61,683 bases of DNA. Origin: Comamonas sp. lk (lineage in GTDB: Bacteria > Pseudomonadota > Gammaproteobacteria > Burkholderiales > Burkholderiaceae_C). The stretch is from contig CAMAQV010000013.1 of the NCBI GenBank assembly GCA_945860595.1, positions 1 to 61,683 of the forward strand, in the 5' to 3' direction. The notes beneath the pieces were generated by a model that searched no databases, was not told the DNA's origin, and saw nothing but the letters and a program-made list of their open reading frames with translations. The translations under genes were made by a program, and so were the position numbers. Positions 8,533 to 19,684 of this stretch are shown piece by piece. Every line of letters begins with the position of its first letter. Position 1 is the stretch's first letter.

Positions 8533-9309
8533 ATGCGCTCTCCCGCCCTCAAACTCCAGATCGACGGCATCCACAAACGCTTTGGCGCCAACGAAGTGCT
8601 GCGCGGCGTGTCGCTGCAAGCATCGGCGGGCGACGTGATCGCCATCATCGGCAGCTCGGGCTCAGGCAAGAGCACGCTCTTGCGCTGCATCAACCTGCTG
8701 GAAAAACCCAACGCGGGCAGCATCACAGTGGCCGGTGAGACGCTGGCGCTGGTGCCGGACAAAAACGGCGAGTTGACGGCACGTGATCCGCAGCAGCTGC
8801 AGCGCCTGCGTACCCGGCTGTCCATGGTGTTCCAGCATTTCAATCTATGGGCGCACATGACCGTGCTGCACAACATCATTGAAGTCCCTATCCATGTGCT
8901 GGGCGTGCCGCGCGAGCAGGCGGTGGCCACGGCCCGGCGCTACCTCCAACGGGTGGACCTGGTAGGCATGGAAGACCGCTACCCCGCCCACCTCAGCGGC
9001 GGCCAGCAGCAGCGCGTGGCGATTGCCCGCGCGCTGGCGGTAGAACCCGAGGTCATGCTGTTTGACGAGCCAACCAGCGCACTCGACCCCGAGCTGGTCA
9101 CCGAGGTGCTGCGGGTCATGCAGGCGCTGGCGCAAGAGGGCCGTACCATGGTCGTGGTAACCCATGAAATGGGTTTTGCACGTGAGGTGGCCAACCACCT
9201 GGTTTTTCTGCATAAGGGCATGGTGGAAGAACAGGGTGTGCCGCGCGAGGTGCTCAGCCAACCGAAGAGCGAGCGGCTGGCGCAGTTTTTATCGGGCAGC
9301 CTGAAATAG
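8533..9309 (+). CDS. aotP: Amino-acid ABC transporter ATP-binding protein (AotP/HisP-like)
   Basis: The 258-residue ATPase that powers the importer. Walker A is GSSGSGKS at residues 40-47, the signature is LSGGQQQRVAIARAL, and Walker B is MLFDEPTSALDPEL. The spacer LALVPDKNGELTARDP between Walker A and the Q-loop is typical of the HisP/AotP subfamily. It is the last gene of the operon; the ArgR-type regulator that closes the Pseudomonas operon is absent here. Confidence 0.93.
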   Translation: MRSPALKLQIDGIHKRFGANEVLRGVSLQASAGDVIAIIGSSGSGKSTLLRCINLLEKPNAGSITVAGETLALVPDKNGELTARDPQQLQRLRTRLSMVFQHFNLWAHMTVLHNIIEVPIHVLGVPREQAVATARRYLQRVDLVGMEDRYPAHLSGGQQQRVAIARALAVEPEVMLFDEPTSALDPELVTEVLRVMQALAQEGRTMVVVTHEMGFAREVANHLVFLHKGMVEEQGVPREVLSQPKSERLAQFLSGSLK

Positions 9310-9337
9310 TGGCAGTACCGCGCGGAAGGTGTTGTTT

Positions 9338-10009
9338 GTGACGCGCGGCAACCCAATGCCCGAGGGGGTATCGACCCAGGCGGCAGCCACTGACGCCGCG
9401 GTGGCAAGCCCGGTCGCGGCGCGGCGTGGCCCGGCTTCGCTGCGCGATTTGTTTTTTTCCTTTTCTTGGATTGCCTTGCAAGGCTTTGGCGGCGTGATGG
9501 CCATCGTGCAGCGCGAACTGGTGGACAAGCGCCAGTGGCTGACAGCCGCCGAATTTTTAGAAGATTGGTCTGTGGCGCAGGTCTTGCCCGGACCCAATGT
9601 CTGCAACCTCGCGGTGCTGATCGGGGACCGGTGTTTCGGAGCGCGTGGCGCCCTGGCCGCCGCCGCCGGCTTGATGCTGTTTCCATCGGTGGTAGTGCTC
9701 GCACTGGCGGCCTTCCTCTTCCCTCTGTTGGACGTTCCGATGGTGCAAGGCATGCTGCGCGGCATGGGCGCGGTATCGGCAGGGCTGATCGCCGGCTCGG
9801 CGCTCAAACTGACCAGTGGTTTGGACGGCCACCCCTTTCGTGCAACCGGGTGCGTGGCCCTGACCGGTCTGACTCTGGCGGGTGCTGCCGTGCTGCACGT
9901 GCCCTTAGTCTGGCTACTGGTGGGTCTCGGTATTCCGGGCACGCTGCTGGCCTGGCGGATGTTGTGGCTGCAGACCCGCGCCGAGCGGACCGCAGCAGGC
10001 GCGCTATGA
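9338..10009 (+). CDS. chrA: Chromate transporter, N-terminal half (short-chain CHR)
   Basis: A membrane protein of about 223 residues of the CHR family, the N-terminal half of a split chromate efflux pair. The signature regions are SFSWIALQGFGGVMAI (the family's F-x-GG motif) and WSVAQVLPGPNVCNLAV (P-GP motif). Several hydrophobic segments follow. GTG 9338 is preferred because GGAAGG lies 8 bases upstream; GTG 9329 and ATG 9356 are alternatives. Its stop overlaps the next start as ATGA, so the two halves are translationally coupled. Function in chromate resistance follows from the family; the substrate of the short-chain members is less certain. Confidence 0.87.
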   Translation: MTRGNPMPEGVSTQAAATDAAVASPVAARRGPASLRDLFFSFSWIALQGFGGVMAIVQRELVDKRQWLTAAEFLEDWSVAQVLPGPNVCNLAVLIGDRCFGARGALAAAAGLMLFPSVVVLALAAFLFPLLDVPMVQGMLRGMGAVSAGLIAGSALKLTSGLDGHPFRATGCVALTGLTLAGAAVLHVPLVWLLVGLGIPGTLLAWRMLWLQTRAERTAAGAL

Positions 10010-10614
10010 CGGCCGCCGATCTGGGTGCCTTTGCCTGGGGCGATTGCCTGGCACTGTTTCTGCACTTTTTGACGCTCTCGCTGCTGGCCGTGGGCGGCGC
10101 CATCACAACGGTCCCGGAGATGCACCGCTTTCTGGTGCTGGACAAACATTGGCTGCTAGAGGGGCAATTCAGCGCCTCGATTGCCCTGGCGCAGGCCGCA
10201 CCGGGACCGAATCTGTTGTTTGTCTCGGTACTGGCCTGGAACGTGGGCGCCAACGCCGCTGCCGGTGCGCATGCACCGGCCATGGCCTGGTTACTGCCCG
10301 TGGCCTGCGCCTCGGTAGCCACCATCGGCATCCTCGCCCCTTCGACCACGCTCACACTGTATGCCGCCCGCTGGGTACACCACAACCGGACCCGTCTGGG
10401 CGTGCGCGGCTTCAAGCTGTCGATGGGCCCGATCGTGATCGGCCTGCTGCTGGCCACCGCCTGGACGCTGGGCGCCGCGCACGGCTTGCCGCAGGACACG
10501 CCGGTTCTATGGGCGCTGACCGCCATCTCGGCGCTGCTGGTCTGGAAGACGCACGTCCATATGCTATGGCTGATTGCCGCCGGAGCGGCGCTGGGCGCCT
10601 GGGGTTGGCTGTAA
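10006..10614 (+). CDS. Chromate transporter, C-terminal half (short-chain CHR)
   Basis: The 202-residue partner of the preceding CHR protein, homologous to it and expected to insert in opposite topology to form a heterodimer. It shows the same two motifs, FLTLSLLAVGGAITTVPEM and ALAQAAPGPNLLFVSVLAW. The reading frame stays open far upstream (to about 9466), but ATG 10006, overlapping the chrA stop, gives the correct family N-terminus. It converges with the lipoprotein gene at 10631, leaving only a 16-bp gap. Confidence 0.87.
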   Translation: MTAADLGAFAWGDCLALFLHFLTLSLLAVGGAITTVPEMHRFLVLDKHWLLEGQFSASIALAQAAPGPNLLFVSVLAWNVGANAAAGAHAPAMAWLLPVACASVATIGILAPSTTLTLYAARWVHHNRTRLGVRGFKLSMGPIVIGLLLATAWTLGAAHGLPQDTPVLWALTAISALLVWKTHVHMLWLIAAGAALGAWGWL

Positions 10615-10630
10615 CGGGCTGCAAGCGCGC

Positions 10631-10993
10631 TTAACGCGGGTTTTCGAAGAACACGTAGTTGGTGGCGTAGTCGCTGATCTCGAAGTAGACCTTTTTCTCG
10701 TTGGCGTCGACCTGCATGTTCAGGTTTTCATCGAGATAGCCGTAGCCATAGCGGTAAGGGCGCGGCTTGTTGTCGTCGGTTCCCATGGCCGTGGTCATTT
10801 TGTCGATCTGGATAAAGCGGCGCACCAGCTTGTCACCGGCATAGACCTCCAGCACCCCGCTGGTACCGGTCCAGTTCTGGATCTCGCGGCCGATTTTGTT
10901 CTGCTGCTCCTGGGTACAGGCGGACATCAGAGTAAGTCCGGCCAGCAGCAGCGCGATACCGCCGCGTCGTTTGCATCGATAAAGTGTGTTCAT
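10631..10993 (-). CDS. Small hypothetical lipoprotein
   Basis: A 120-residue lipoprotein precursor. The signal ends in LMSAC with lipid-bearing C26. The mature part has a Gln/Asn-rich start and a beta-rich body with DKLVRRFIQIDKMTTA and a Tyr-rich PYRYGYGYLDENLN segment. This resembles conserved hypothetical lipoproteins of Comamonadaceae; no function is known to me. It is likely anchored on the periplasmic face of a membrane. It lies 24 bp downstream of rlmB on the same strand, so it may be co-transcribed. Confidence 0.7.
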   Translation of the reverse strand: MNTLYRCKRRGGIALLLAGLTLMSACTQEQQNKIGREIQNWTGTSGVLEVYAGDKLVRRFIQIDKMTTAMGTDDNKPRPYRYGYGYLDENLNMQVDANEKKVYFEISDYATNYVFFENPR

Positions 10994-11017
10994 GCTAACT
11001 CCCCCATGTGATTGAAC

Positions 11018-11794
11018 TCAAACCGCCCGCCTGCGTTGGCGCACCGCCTCAAATAGACACACGCCGCTGGCCACGGACACATTCAAACTCTCCACCGCGC
11101 CTTGCATGGGAATGCGCACCAACTGGTCGCAGGTCTTGGCGGTGAGTTGGCGCATGCCGTCGCCCTCGGCACCGAGCACCAGCGCAATTGGGCCGCGCAT
11201 ATCGACGTCGTACAGAGTCTGACTGGCCGCATCGCTGGTACCAATGATCCAGATGTTGCGCTCTTTCAATTCGCCCAGCGTACGCGCCAGATTGGTGACC
11301 ATGAAATAGGGAACTGTCTCTGCCGCGCCGCTGGCCACTTTGGCCACGGTGGCGTTGATGCCGGCGGCATGGTCTTTGGGGGCAATCACGGCGTGGGCAC
11401 CAGCACCGTCAGCCACGCGCAGGCAGGCACCCAGGTTGTGCGGATCGGTCACCCCATCGAGCACCAGCAACAGAGGCTGTACACGCTGCGCCAGCGGCAC
11501 ATCGGCCTGGCTGGCTTCAAGCGCCTCCAGCAGTTCGTCCAGCGAGTGCACCTGGGTGATGGCCTGTACGCGGGCCACCACGCCCTGGTGGCCATGGCTG
11601 CCACAGAGCTTGGCCAGGCGCATGCCGTCGGACTCGATCAGGCGGACACCGGCTTCTTTGGCGCGCTCCACAAACTGGCGCATGCGCGCATCACGGCGGG
11701 TGGGTTCAATGTGGATTTCGAGAATCGAATCGGGTGCGGTTTTGATACGCACCCCAACGGCGTGGAAGCCGAACAAGGTTTTGGCACTAGACAT
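11018..11794 (-). CDS. rlmB: 23S rRNA (guanosine-2251-2'-O)-methyltransferase RlmB
   Basis: A 258-residue SPOUT (TrmH) methyltransferase that modifies Gm2251 of 23S rRNA. The N-terminal substrate-binding domain starts with TLFGFHAVGVRIKTAP. The three SpoU motifs are present: VTDPHNLGACLRVADGAGA, ALVLGAEGDGMRQLT, and IPMQGAVESLNVSVASGVC, the last forming part of the knot that binds S-adenosylmethionine. It starts at ATG 11794, six bases after the stop of the ABC ATPase gene, so it probably shares that gene's promoter. Confidence 0.95.
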   Translation of the reverse strand: MSSAKTLFGFHAVGVRIKTAPDSILEIHIEPTRRDARMRQFVERAKEAGVRLIESDGMRLAKLCGSHGHQGVVARVQAITQVHSLDELLEALEASQADVPLAQRVQPLLLVLDGVTDPHNLGACLRVADGAGAHAVIAPKDHAAGINATVAKVASGAAETVPYFMVTNLARTLGELKERNIWIIGTSDAASQTLYDVDMRGPIALVLGAEGDGMRQLTAKTCDQLVRIPMQGAVESLNVSVASGVCLFEAVRQRRRAV

Positions 11795-11800
11795 GGGTCA

Positions 11801-12517
11801 TTATCCCGCCGCAGCCAGGGTGCTTGCCTCCGGCCCGGCCTGCACACCTTCACGTAAACGCCCGGCTTCCATGGTGAACACCCGCGAACAGCGCGCGGCA
11901 ATGCCACGGTCGTGCGTCACCAACACAAGCGTCGTGCCTTGCTCCTGGTTGAGCGCAAACATCAGCGCCATGATGGTCTCACCGGTGGCGTAGTCCAAGC
12001 TGCCGGTCGGCTCATCGGCCAGCAGCAGCAGGGGTTGCACCACAAAAGCCCGCGCCAGCGCCACGCGCTGCTGCTCACCGCCGCTGAGCACCTTGGGGTA
12101 GGACTTCAGGCGGCTGCCCAAGCCCACGCGCTCCAACATGCGCGCCGCAGCAGCCCGCGCGTCCGTACCCCCGGCCAATTCGAGCGGCAGCATCACGTTT
12201 TCAATCGCGGTCAAATTCCCCAGCAACTGCAGGCTCTGGAACACAAAACCGACCGAGCGCGCCCGCACCGCCGCGCGCGCGTCTTCGTCCAGGCTGAACA
12301 GGTCAGCTCCAGCGATGCGCACGGTTCCGCTGCTGGGCACATCCAGCCCAGCCAGAATCGACAGCAGCGTGCTCTTGCCCGAGCCGGACGCGCCAACGAT
12401 AGCCGCAGTCTCGCCCGCGCTTAGCGCAAAATCGACCGCACGCAGGATATCCAGGCGGCCAGTCGAGTCTTCGACGGTTTTGCACACTTTTTCTACCGAA
12501 ATAATGAAATCTGACAT
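11801..12517 (-). CDS. ABC transporter ATP-binding protein (YbbA/LolD-like)
   Basis: A 238-residue ATPase of the LolD/YbbA/MacB type, usually paired with FtsX-like permeases. Walker A is GASGSGKS at 42-49, the signature is [15 protein letters not shown], and Walker B is [15 protein letters not shown] 12517 has AGAAGG five bases upstream on the minus strand; longer frames upstream are not supported. In E. coli the same divergent pair (ybbA and tesA) exists, but there ybbP encodes the permease next door. No permease is seen here, so the gene is an orphan ATPase in this window. Its start codon overlaps that of tesA in the sequence CATG. Confidence 0.88.
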   Translation of the reverse strand: MSDFIISVEKVCKTVEDSTGRLDILRAVDFALSAGETAAIVGASGSGKSTLLSILAGLDVPSSGTVRIAGADLFSLDEDARAAVRARSVGFVFQSLQLLGNLTAIENVMLPLELAGGTDARAAAARMLERVGLGSRLKSYPKVLSGGEQQRVALARAFVVQPLLLLADEPTGSLDYATGETIMALMFALNQEQGTTLVLVTHDRGIAARCSRVFTMEAGRLREGVQAGPEASTLAAAG

Positions 12518-13154
12518 GGAGCCTTCTCTGAATCGACGCGACTGTATCCTAGGCCTGCTGTGCGCCATAAGCTCAGGTGTTTTACAGGCCCAGGCGGTTC
12601 CCGCACTGCTGGTACTGGGCGACTCCTTGAGCGCTGAGTATGGGTTACCCAAGGGGAGCGGGTGGGTTGCCTTGCTGGAACAACGCCTTGCACAGGAGAA
12701 GCGCACACTGAAGGTGGTCAACGCGAGCATCAGCGGTGACACCACATCGGGCGGACTGGCCCGACTGCCGACCCTGCTCAAACAACACAGCCCCGCCATC
12801 GTGGTAATCGAGCTGGGTGCGAACGATGCCTTGCGCGGCCTGCCCATGGAGATGACGCGCGAAAACTTGCGCGCCATGGTGCGGCTGTCACAGACGGCCA
12901 AGGCCCAGGTGCTGCTGCTGGGCATGCAGGTACCGCCCAATTACGGAGCCGACTACGCGCAGCAGTTCGCCGCCGGTTTTGCTGCGGTGGCCAAAGAGCA
13001 AAAAACGGCGCTGGTGCCGTTTTTCCTGAAAGACGTGGCCGACGCACCCAACGCAAGCGAACTATTCCAGAGCGACCGTATCCACCCCACGACTGCAGCG
13101 CACCCCATTCTTTTGAATAACGTGTGGCCCGCCCTGAAGCGGCTGTTGCCATGA
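12516..13154 (+). CDS. tesA: Arylesterase / acyl-CoA thioesterase I (TesA), GDSL family
   Basis: A 212-residue SGNH hydrolase that acts as a periplasmic thioesterase or lysophospholipase. The N-terminus RRDCILGLLCAISSGVLQAQA is an export signal with two arginines. The four family blocks are visible: GDSLSAEYGLP with the catalytic serine, the SGDTTSGG glycine block, GANDALRG with the asparagine, and DRIHPTTAAH with the catalytic Asp/His. Start ATG 12516 is chosen; ATG 12504 is possible. Either start lies within or at the edge of the divergent ABC gene. The stop overlaps the mnmH start (ATGA), so the two are coupled. Confidence 0.92.
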   Translation: MEPSLNRRDCILGLLCAISSGVLQAQAVPALLVLGDSLSAEYGLPKGSGWVALLEQRLAQEKRTLKVVNASISGDTTSGGLARLPTLLKQHSPAIVVIELGANDALRGLPMEMTRENLRAMVRLSQTAKAQVLLLGMQVPPNYGADYAQQFAAGFAAVAKEQKTALVPFFLKDVADAPNASELFQSDRIHPTTAAHPILLNNVWPALKRLLP

Positions 13155-14212
13155 GCCTGACCCTGATAGCGGCTGCTGACGCGGTGCGGCGCTTGGCCGA
13201 CTTTGGCACCGTTATCGATGCCCGCAGTGAGTCCGAATACGCTGAAGACCACTTACCAGGCGCACAGAACTGGCCTACGCTCAACGATGCCGAGCGCCAG
13301 TTCATCGGAACCACCTACAAGCAGGTCAATGCTTTTGAGGCCAAGAAGCGCGGCGCAGCGCTGGCAGCGCGCAACATTGGGGCCCACATTGAACGGGAGG
13401 TCATAGAGAAGGCCCGCGACTGGAGCCCCCTGCTCTACTGCTGGCGTGGCGGCAAGCGCAGCGGCTCGCTGGCGCTGGTGCTGGACCAGATCGGCTTTCG
13501 CGTGCAACTGGTGGAAGGCGGTTACAAAGCCTTTCGCGCAGCGATGCTGCAGGACATCGAGTCCCGATCAGACGCATTGCGCTTCCAGGTGGTGTGCGGC
13601 ACCACAGGCTCCGGCAAGACCCGGCTGTTACACGCTCTGCAGCGCGCAGGCGCGCAGGTGCTGGATCTAGAAGCCCTGGCGCAGCACCGCAGCTCGGTAC
13701 TGGGCGCGATTCCCGGCGTGCCACAGCCCAGCCAGAAGCGTTTTGACACGCTGGTGTGGGATGCGCTACGGGGTTTCGACCGCACACGCACGGTGTTTGT
13801 GGAGAGCGAAAGCAAAAAAGTGGGCAACGTGGCCGTGCCCGATCGGCTGATGGAGCGCATCCGCGAGAGTCCGTGCATCAATGTGTCACTGCCCCTACCG
13901 GAGCGGGTGCAACTGCTGCTGGAGGACTACGCGTTTTTCGTCGCCAACCCGGAGCATTTTTGCAAGCGACTAGATGTGCTGGCCGCACAACGCGGCAAGT
14001 TGGTGGTGCAGGGCTGGAAAGACAGCGTGGGGCGAGGGGATCTGCCGGCGGTGGTGCAGGACCTGCTGCTGACGCACTATGACCCGGTGTATGTGCAGTC
14101 CATGCAGCGCAATTTCAGCCAGTTTGCCGGGGCCTTGGATATCGCACCCGGCGGTCGCAGTGCATCAGCGATGGACGCAGTCGCAGAACAACTTAAGGAT
14201 GTGGCGGCGTGA
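13151..14212 (+). CDS. mnmH: tRNA 2-selenouridine synthase (MnmH/SelU)
   Basis: A 353-residue enzyme that replaces sulfur by selenium in 2-thiouridine at the wobble position of tRNA, using selenophosphate, and that can also geranylate it. The N-terminal rhodanese domain (1-135) carries the catalytic C97 in YCWRGGKRSG. A P-loop domain follows, with GTTGSGKT at 150-157. Start ATG 13151 overlaps the tesA stop. It implies a selenophosphate synthetase elsewhere in the genome. Its last 20 bases overlap the end of a small gene on the opposite strand. Confidence 0.94.
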   Translation: MSLTLIAAADAVRRLADFGTVIDARSESEYAEDHLPGAQNWPTLNDAERQFIGTTYKQVNAFEAKKRGAALAARNIGAHIEREVIEKARDWSPLLYCWRGGKRSGSLALVLDQIGFRVQLVEGGYKAFRAAMLQDIESRSDALRFQVVCGTTGSGKTRLLHALQRAGAQVLDLEALAQHRSSVLGAIPGVPQPSQKRFDTLVWDALRGFDRTRTVFVESESKKVGNVAVPDRLMERIRESPCINVSLPLPERVQLLLEDYAFFVANPEHFCKRLDVLAAQRGKLVVQGWKDSVGRGDLPAVVQDLLLTHYDPVYVQSMQRNFSQFAGALDIAPGGRSASAMDAVAEQLKDVAA

Positions 14213-14381
14213 TATCGGGTTGCGCTGGTGTTTGCGGCATCGGCGCCTGCGCATCGCCACTTTCGGCAGGCTCGCTGCCATCGGTGCGGCGCTCGGTTTT
14301 ACTTTTGAGCTTGTCTTCTTTTTTGCGTTTTTTCGCCAGCTCTTTTTGCCGCTTTTCGTAACCGTAGTTGGGAGTTGCCAA
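14193..14381 (-). CDS. Small basic conserved hypothetical protein
   Basis: A 62-residue soluble protein. The N-terminal half is a highly charged helix (YGYEKRQKELAKKRKKEDKL) and the tail is Pro/Gln-rich. The start MATPNYGYEKR resembles a small protein family I associate with Burkholderiales; function is unknown. The start codon is TTG at 14381, with GAAAG upstream. The 3' end overlaps the end of mnmH by 20 bases in convergent orientation. Confidence 0.65.
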   Translation of the reverse strand: MATPNYGYEKRQKELAKKRKKEDKLKSKTERRTDGSEPAESGDAQAPMPQTPAQPDITPPHP

Positions 14382-14436
14382 GTTGTGCTTTCAGTGGAAT
14401 GGCGTAGACTTTAACACCCCCAACCCCCAGCGTGAG

Positions 14437-15642
14437 CTAGGCGCGCAGCACGGCCAAAGCCTGCTCAATGTCGGCGCGTAAATCCTGCGGGTCTTCCAAA
14501 CCTACGGCGAAGCGCACGACCGTACCCGCTGCGACCTGGACAGGCCAGCGACCACGCGAACGCGCCAGGTCATAGGGGACAACCAGGCTGATAGGCCCGG
14601 CCCAGCTGTACGCCAGGCGGAACAGGCGCAGCGCGTCCACGAATGCATCTACCTGCACCTGGCTGAAGCGGGCGTCAATCACCACCGAAAAGAGGCAGGC
14701 AGCAGCGTCCGATGTGCACAGGCCGCGCCAGTACGCATGGCCCGGCGAGCCAGGCAAAGCCGGGTGCAGAACCTGGGCGAACTCGCGCTGGCTTTGGCAC
14801 CAGACGGCCAGCGCGCGGGTGCTGGCGTCATGGGCCCGGTAGCGCAAATAGATGCTGGGCAAGGCACGCAGCACCAATTCCACGTCGTTCGCACCCACGT
14901 TCAGACCCAGCCGCATGTGGGTGAGTTTGATGCGCATATGCAGCGCCGGGTCACGCGTGGTAACGCTGCCCATCAGCACATCACCGCCGCCGCTGGGGTA
15001 TTTGGTCAGGGCCTGCGTGGCAATGTCCACACCCAGCGGCGTTGGCTGGCCGGGCAGCAGGTCAAAAGCTTGGAAGGCAATGCCCGCCCCCCAGGTATTG
15101 TCCAGGGCAGTCCATACACCGCGGGCCTTGCACAGGCGCACCATGCCCACCAGATCGGGAAACTCGAGCGTCACCGAACCGGCGGCTTCCAACCAGACCA
15201 GGCGGGTTTTTTCACTGAGTTTGGCCTCCAAATCGGCCAGGTTCATGGGGTCGTAAAAGCGGTGGCTGATGCCCCAGTTGCGCAGCTCAGCTTCCGCCAG
15301 GGATTTGTTGGGCTCGTAGACATTGTCCGGCAGCAAAACCTCGTCGCCGGAGCGCAAAAGTGCCAGCGCGACCAGCGCCAAAGCCGCCAGCCCGCTGGGT
15401 GCCAGCACGCACTGCAGGCCGCCTTCCAAGGTGCACAAACGCTCCTCAAGCGTGTAGGAACTGGGCGTGCCGTGCAGGCCATAGGTGTAGGCGGTTTTGT
15501 CTTTCCATTCGCGGCTGCGCATGGCCGCCACGTTGGGGAAGAAAACCGATGAGGCCTTGAAGATTCCGGGCTGCGGCGCATCAAAACCCTCCGGCGGCCG
15601 GTAGGGGTGGTGGATCAGCGCGGTGGGGGGCTTTTTGTCCAT
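14437..15642 (-). CDS. metC: Cystathionine beta-lyase-like PLP enzyme (MetC)
   Basis: A 401-residue member of the Cys/Met-metabolism PLP family. The proteobacterial MetC type cleaves cystathionine to homocysteine, pyruvate and ammonia. The Schiff-base lysine is K214 in ALTKYPSGGGDVLMG, and the cofactor-binding segments VLAPSGLAALAL and TALDNTWGAG are present. AYTYGLHGTPSSYTLEE near 51-67 is the usual substrate and dimer region. A beta-elimination role (MetC) is preferred over gamma-synthase by similarity of these segments, but the family is hard to separate by eye. It starts at ATG 15642, 13 bp after the phosphoribosyltransferase gene. Confidence 0.85.
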   Translation of the reverse strand: MDKKPPTALIHHPYRPPEGFDAPQPGIFKASSVFFPNVAAMRSREWKDKTAYTYGLHGTPSSYTLEERLCTLEGGLQCVLAPSGLAALALVALALLRSGDEVLLPDNVYEPNKSLAEAELRNWGISHRFYDPMNLADLEAKLSEKTRLVWLEAAGSVTLEFPDLVGMVRLCKARGVWTALDNTWGAGIAFQAFDLLPGQPTPLGVDIATQALTKYPSGGGDVLMGSVTTRDPALHMRIKLTHMRLGLNVGANDVELVLRALPSIYLRYRAHDASTRALAVWCQSQREFAQVLHPALPGSPGHAYWRGLCTSDAAACLFSVVIDARFSQVQVDAFVDALRLFRLAYSWAGPISLVVPYDLARSRGRWPVQVAAGTVVRFAVGLEDPQDLRADIEQALAVLRA

Positions 15643-15655
15643 GCGGGCCGCAGGC

Positions 15656-16180
15656 TTAAACGCTCCACTTTTGAATGAGTTGCTGCGGCCTCATGGCGTC
15701 GTAGCTTTCAAACGGCTGGTGAATCCAGGGGTTGGTGGGCAAATATTCCACCGAGTAGTCGGGCGTGAATGTGGACAAAGCCTTGGTCCAGATCACGGCG
15801 CTACGCAGCTCGGTAATCGGCTTGTAGTTGGTGCGCAATTGGTGCATCACGGCATTGAGGGTATGACCGGAATCAGCCAGGTCATCCACCAACAGAACTT
15901 TGCCTGCGATTTCGCCCTTGGGCGTGGTGATGAAGCGGGCGATGTCCAGGTTGCCTTGCACCGTGCCTGCGTCCGAGCGGTAGGAACTGGTGGACATGAT
16001 GGCCAGGGGCTTGTCAAACACGCGCGACAAAATGTCGCCGGGGCGCATCCCGCCGCGCGCCAGGCACAAAATCGTGTCGAATTCCCAGCCGGACTGGAAC
16101 ACCTTGATCGCCAGCTTTTCAATCAGGTTGTGGTACTCGTCGTAGCTGACGTACAGGTGTTTTCCGTCTTCAGTCAACAT
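15656..16180 (-). CDS. Phosphoribosyltransferase (purine/xanthine type)
   Basis: A 174-residue type I phosphoribosyltransferase. The PRPP-binding loop is VLLVDDLADSGHTL, and FDTILCLARGGMRPGD is the usual upstream PRPP/pyrophosphate loop. Proteins of this size next to purA in betaproteobacteria are commonly annotated as hypoxanthine or xanthine phosphoribosyltransferase, which would link it to purine salvage. The exact base is not decided by the sequence. It follows purA on the same strand after 25 bp. Confidence 0.85.
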   Translation of the reverse strand: MLTEDGKHLYVSYDEYHNLIEKLAIKVFQSGWEFDTILCLARGGMRPGDILSRVFDKPLAIMSTSSYRSDAGTVQGNLDIARFITTPKGEIAGKVLLVDDLADSGHTLNAVMHQLRTNYKPITELRSAVIWTKALSTFTPDYSVEYLPTNPWIHQPFESYDAMRPQQLIQKWSV

Positions 16181-16205
16181 GCGGGGCTCCGGTTAGGGGT
16201 TCAAA

Positions 16206-18751
<2,546 letters not shown>

Positions 18752-18761
18752 ACCCGCCGCC

Positions 18762-19673
18762 TTAACGCTTGCTGCCCACAGCCCCGGCACCCGGGTTGCC
18801 GCCGTTGCGGAAGATTTTGAAGAACTCCGAGCCTGCCGGGTCCAGCACCATCACATCGCCCTTGTCCGCAAAACTCGCTTTATAGGCATCCAGGCTGCGG
18901 TAAAACTGGGCGAACTGGGCATCGCGACCAAAGGCCTCGGCGTAGATGCGCGAGGCTTCCGCATCACCCTCACCTTTGATTTTTTGCGCGTCTCGGTAGG
19001 CGTTTGCCACTGTCACTTCGCGCTGGCGATCGGCATCGGCACGGATTTTTTCGCCCTCGGCAGCGCCGGTGGAACGCAGCTCATTGGCCACGCGCTTGCG
19101 CTCGGCCTCCATGCGGCGGTACACCGACTCGGTGATCGCTTCCACATAGTCCACGCGGGTGATGCGCACGTCCACCACATCGACACCCCAAGGCTTCTCG
19201 CCACGGACTTTTTCCAGAACTTCGGCTTTAACAGCAGCCATTAGCTCTTCGCGTTTGAGAGAGAGCAACTCTTTCACGGTGCGCTTGTTGATCTCCTCCT
19301 GGAAGGCGTTGCGCACCACCCGGTTGAGCTGGTTGGCACCGGCACCCTCGTTCAATCCGACGTTGCGGATGTAGGGCGCGGGGTCCGAAATGCGCCAGCG
19401 CACATACCAGTCAATGACCACGCGCTGCTTCTCAGCGGTCAGCATGGGCTCGGAGTCCGTACTGTCCAGCGTGAGCAAACGCTTGTCGATGTAGCTCACG
19501 TTCTGAAATGGCGGGGGCAGCTTGACGTTGAGTCCCGGCTCGGTGATCACGCTCTTGATTTCGCCTAAAGCGTAGACCACGCCGAACTGGCGCTGATCCA
19601 CTACAAACAACATGGAGCTGCCGATGCCGAAAACCAGCAACAGCGACGCCACAATAAAGCCAATACGGTTCAT
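18762..19673 (-). CDS. hflC: Protease modulator HflC
   Basis: A 303-residue membrane-anchored SPFH/prohibitin-family protein. It forms a large complex with HflK that surrounds and modulates the FtsH protease. Residues 5-25 form the single transmembrane segment, followed by the periplasmic SPFH domain ([13 protein letters not shown], then the [15 protein letters not shown] segment) and a long helical region rich in Glu/Arg/Ala. It lies 11 bp after hflK on the same strand. Confidence 0.96.
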   Translation of the reverse strand: MNRIGFIVASLLLVFGIGSSMLFVVDQRQFGVVYALGEIKSVITEPGLNVKLPPPFQNVSYIDKRLLTLDSTDSEPMLTAEKQRVVIDWYVRWRISDPAPYIRNVGLNEGAGANQLNRVVRNAFQEEINKRTVKELLSLKREELMAAVKAEVLEKVRGEKPWGVDVVDVRITRVDYVEAITESVYRRMEAERKRVANELRSTGAAEGEKIRADADRQREVTVANAYRDAQKIKGEGDAEASRIYAEAFGRDAQFAQFYRSLDAYKASFADKGDVMVLDPAGSEFFKIFRNGGNPGAGAVGSKR

Positions 19674-19684
19674 TCCATGCTCTC

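Noticed and set aside
12518..12940. Upstream extension of the ABC ATPase
   Set aside because: It is antisense to tesA, which has all GDSL blocks; the ATPase has a normal start and ribosome site at 12517.
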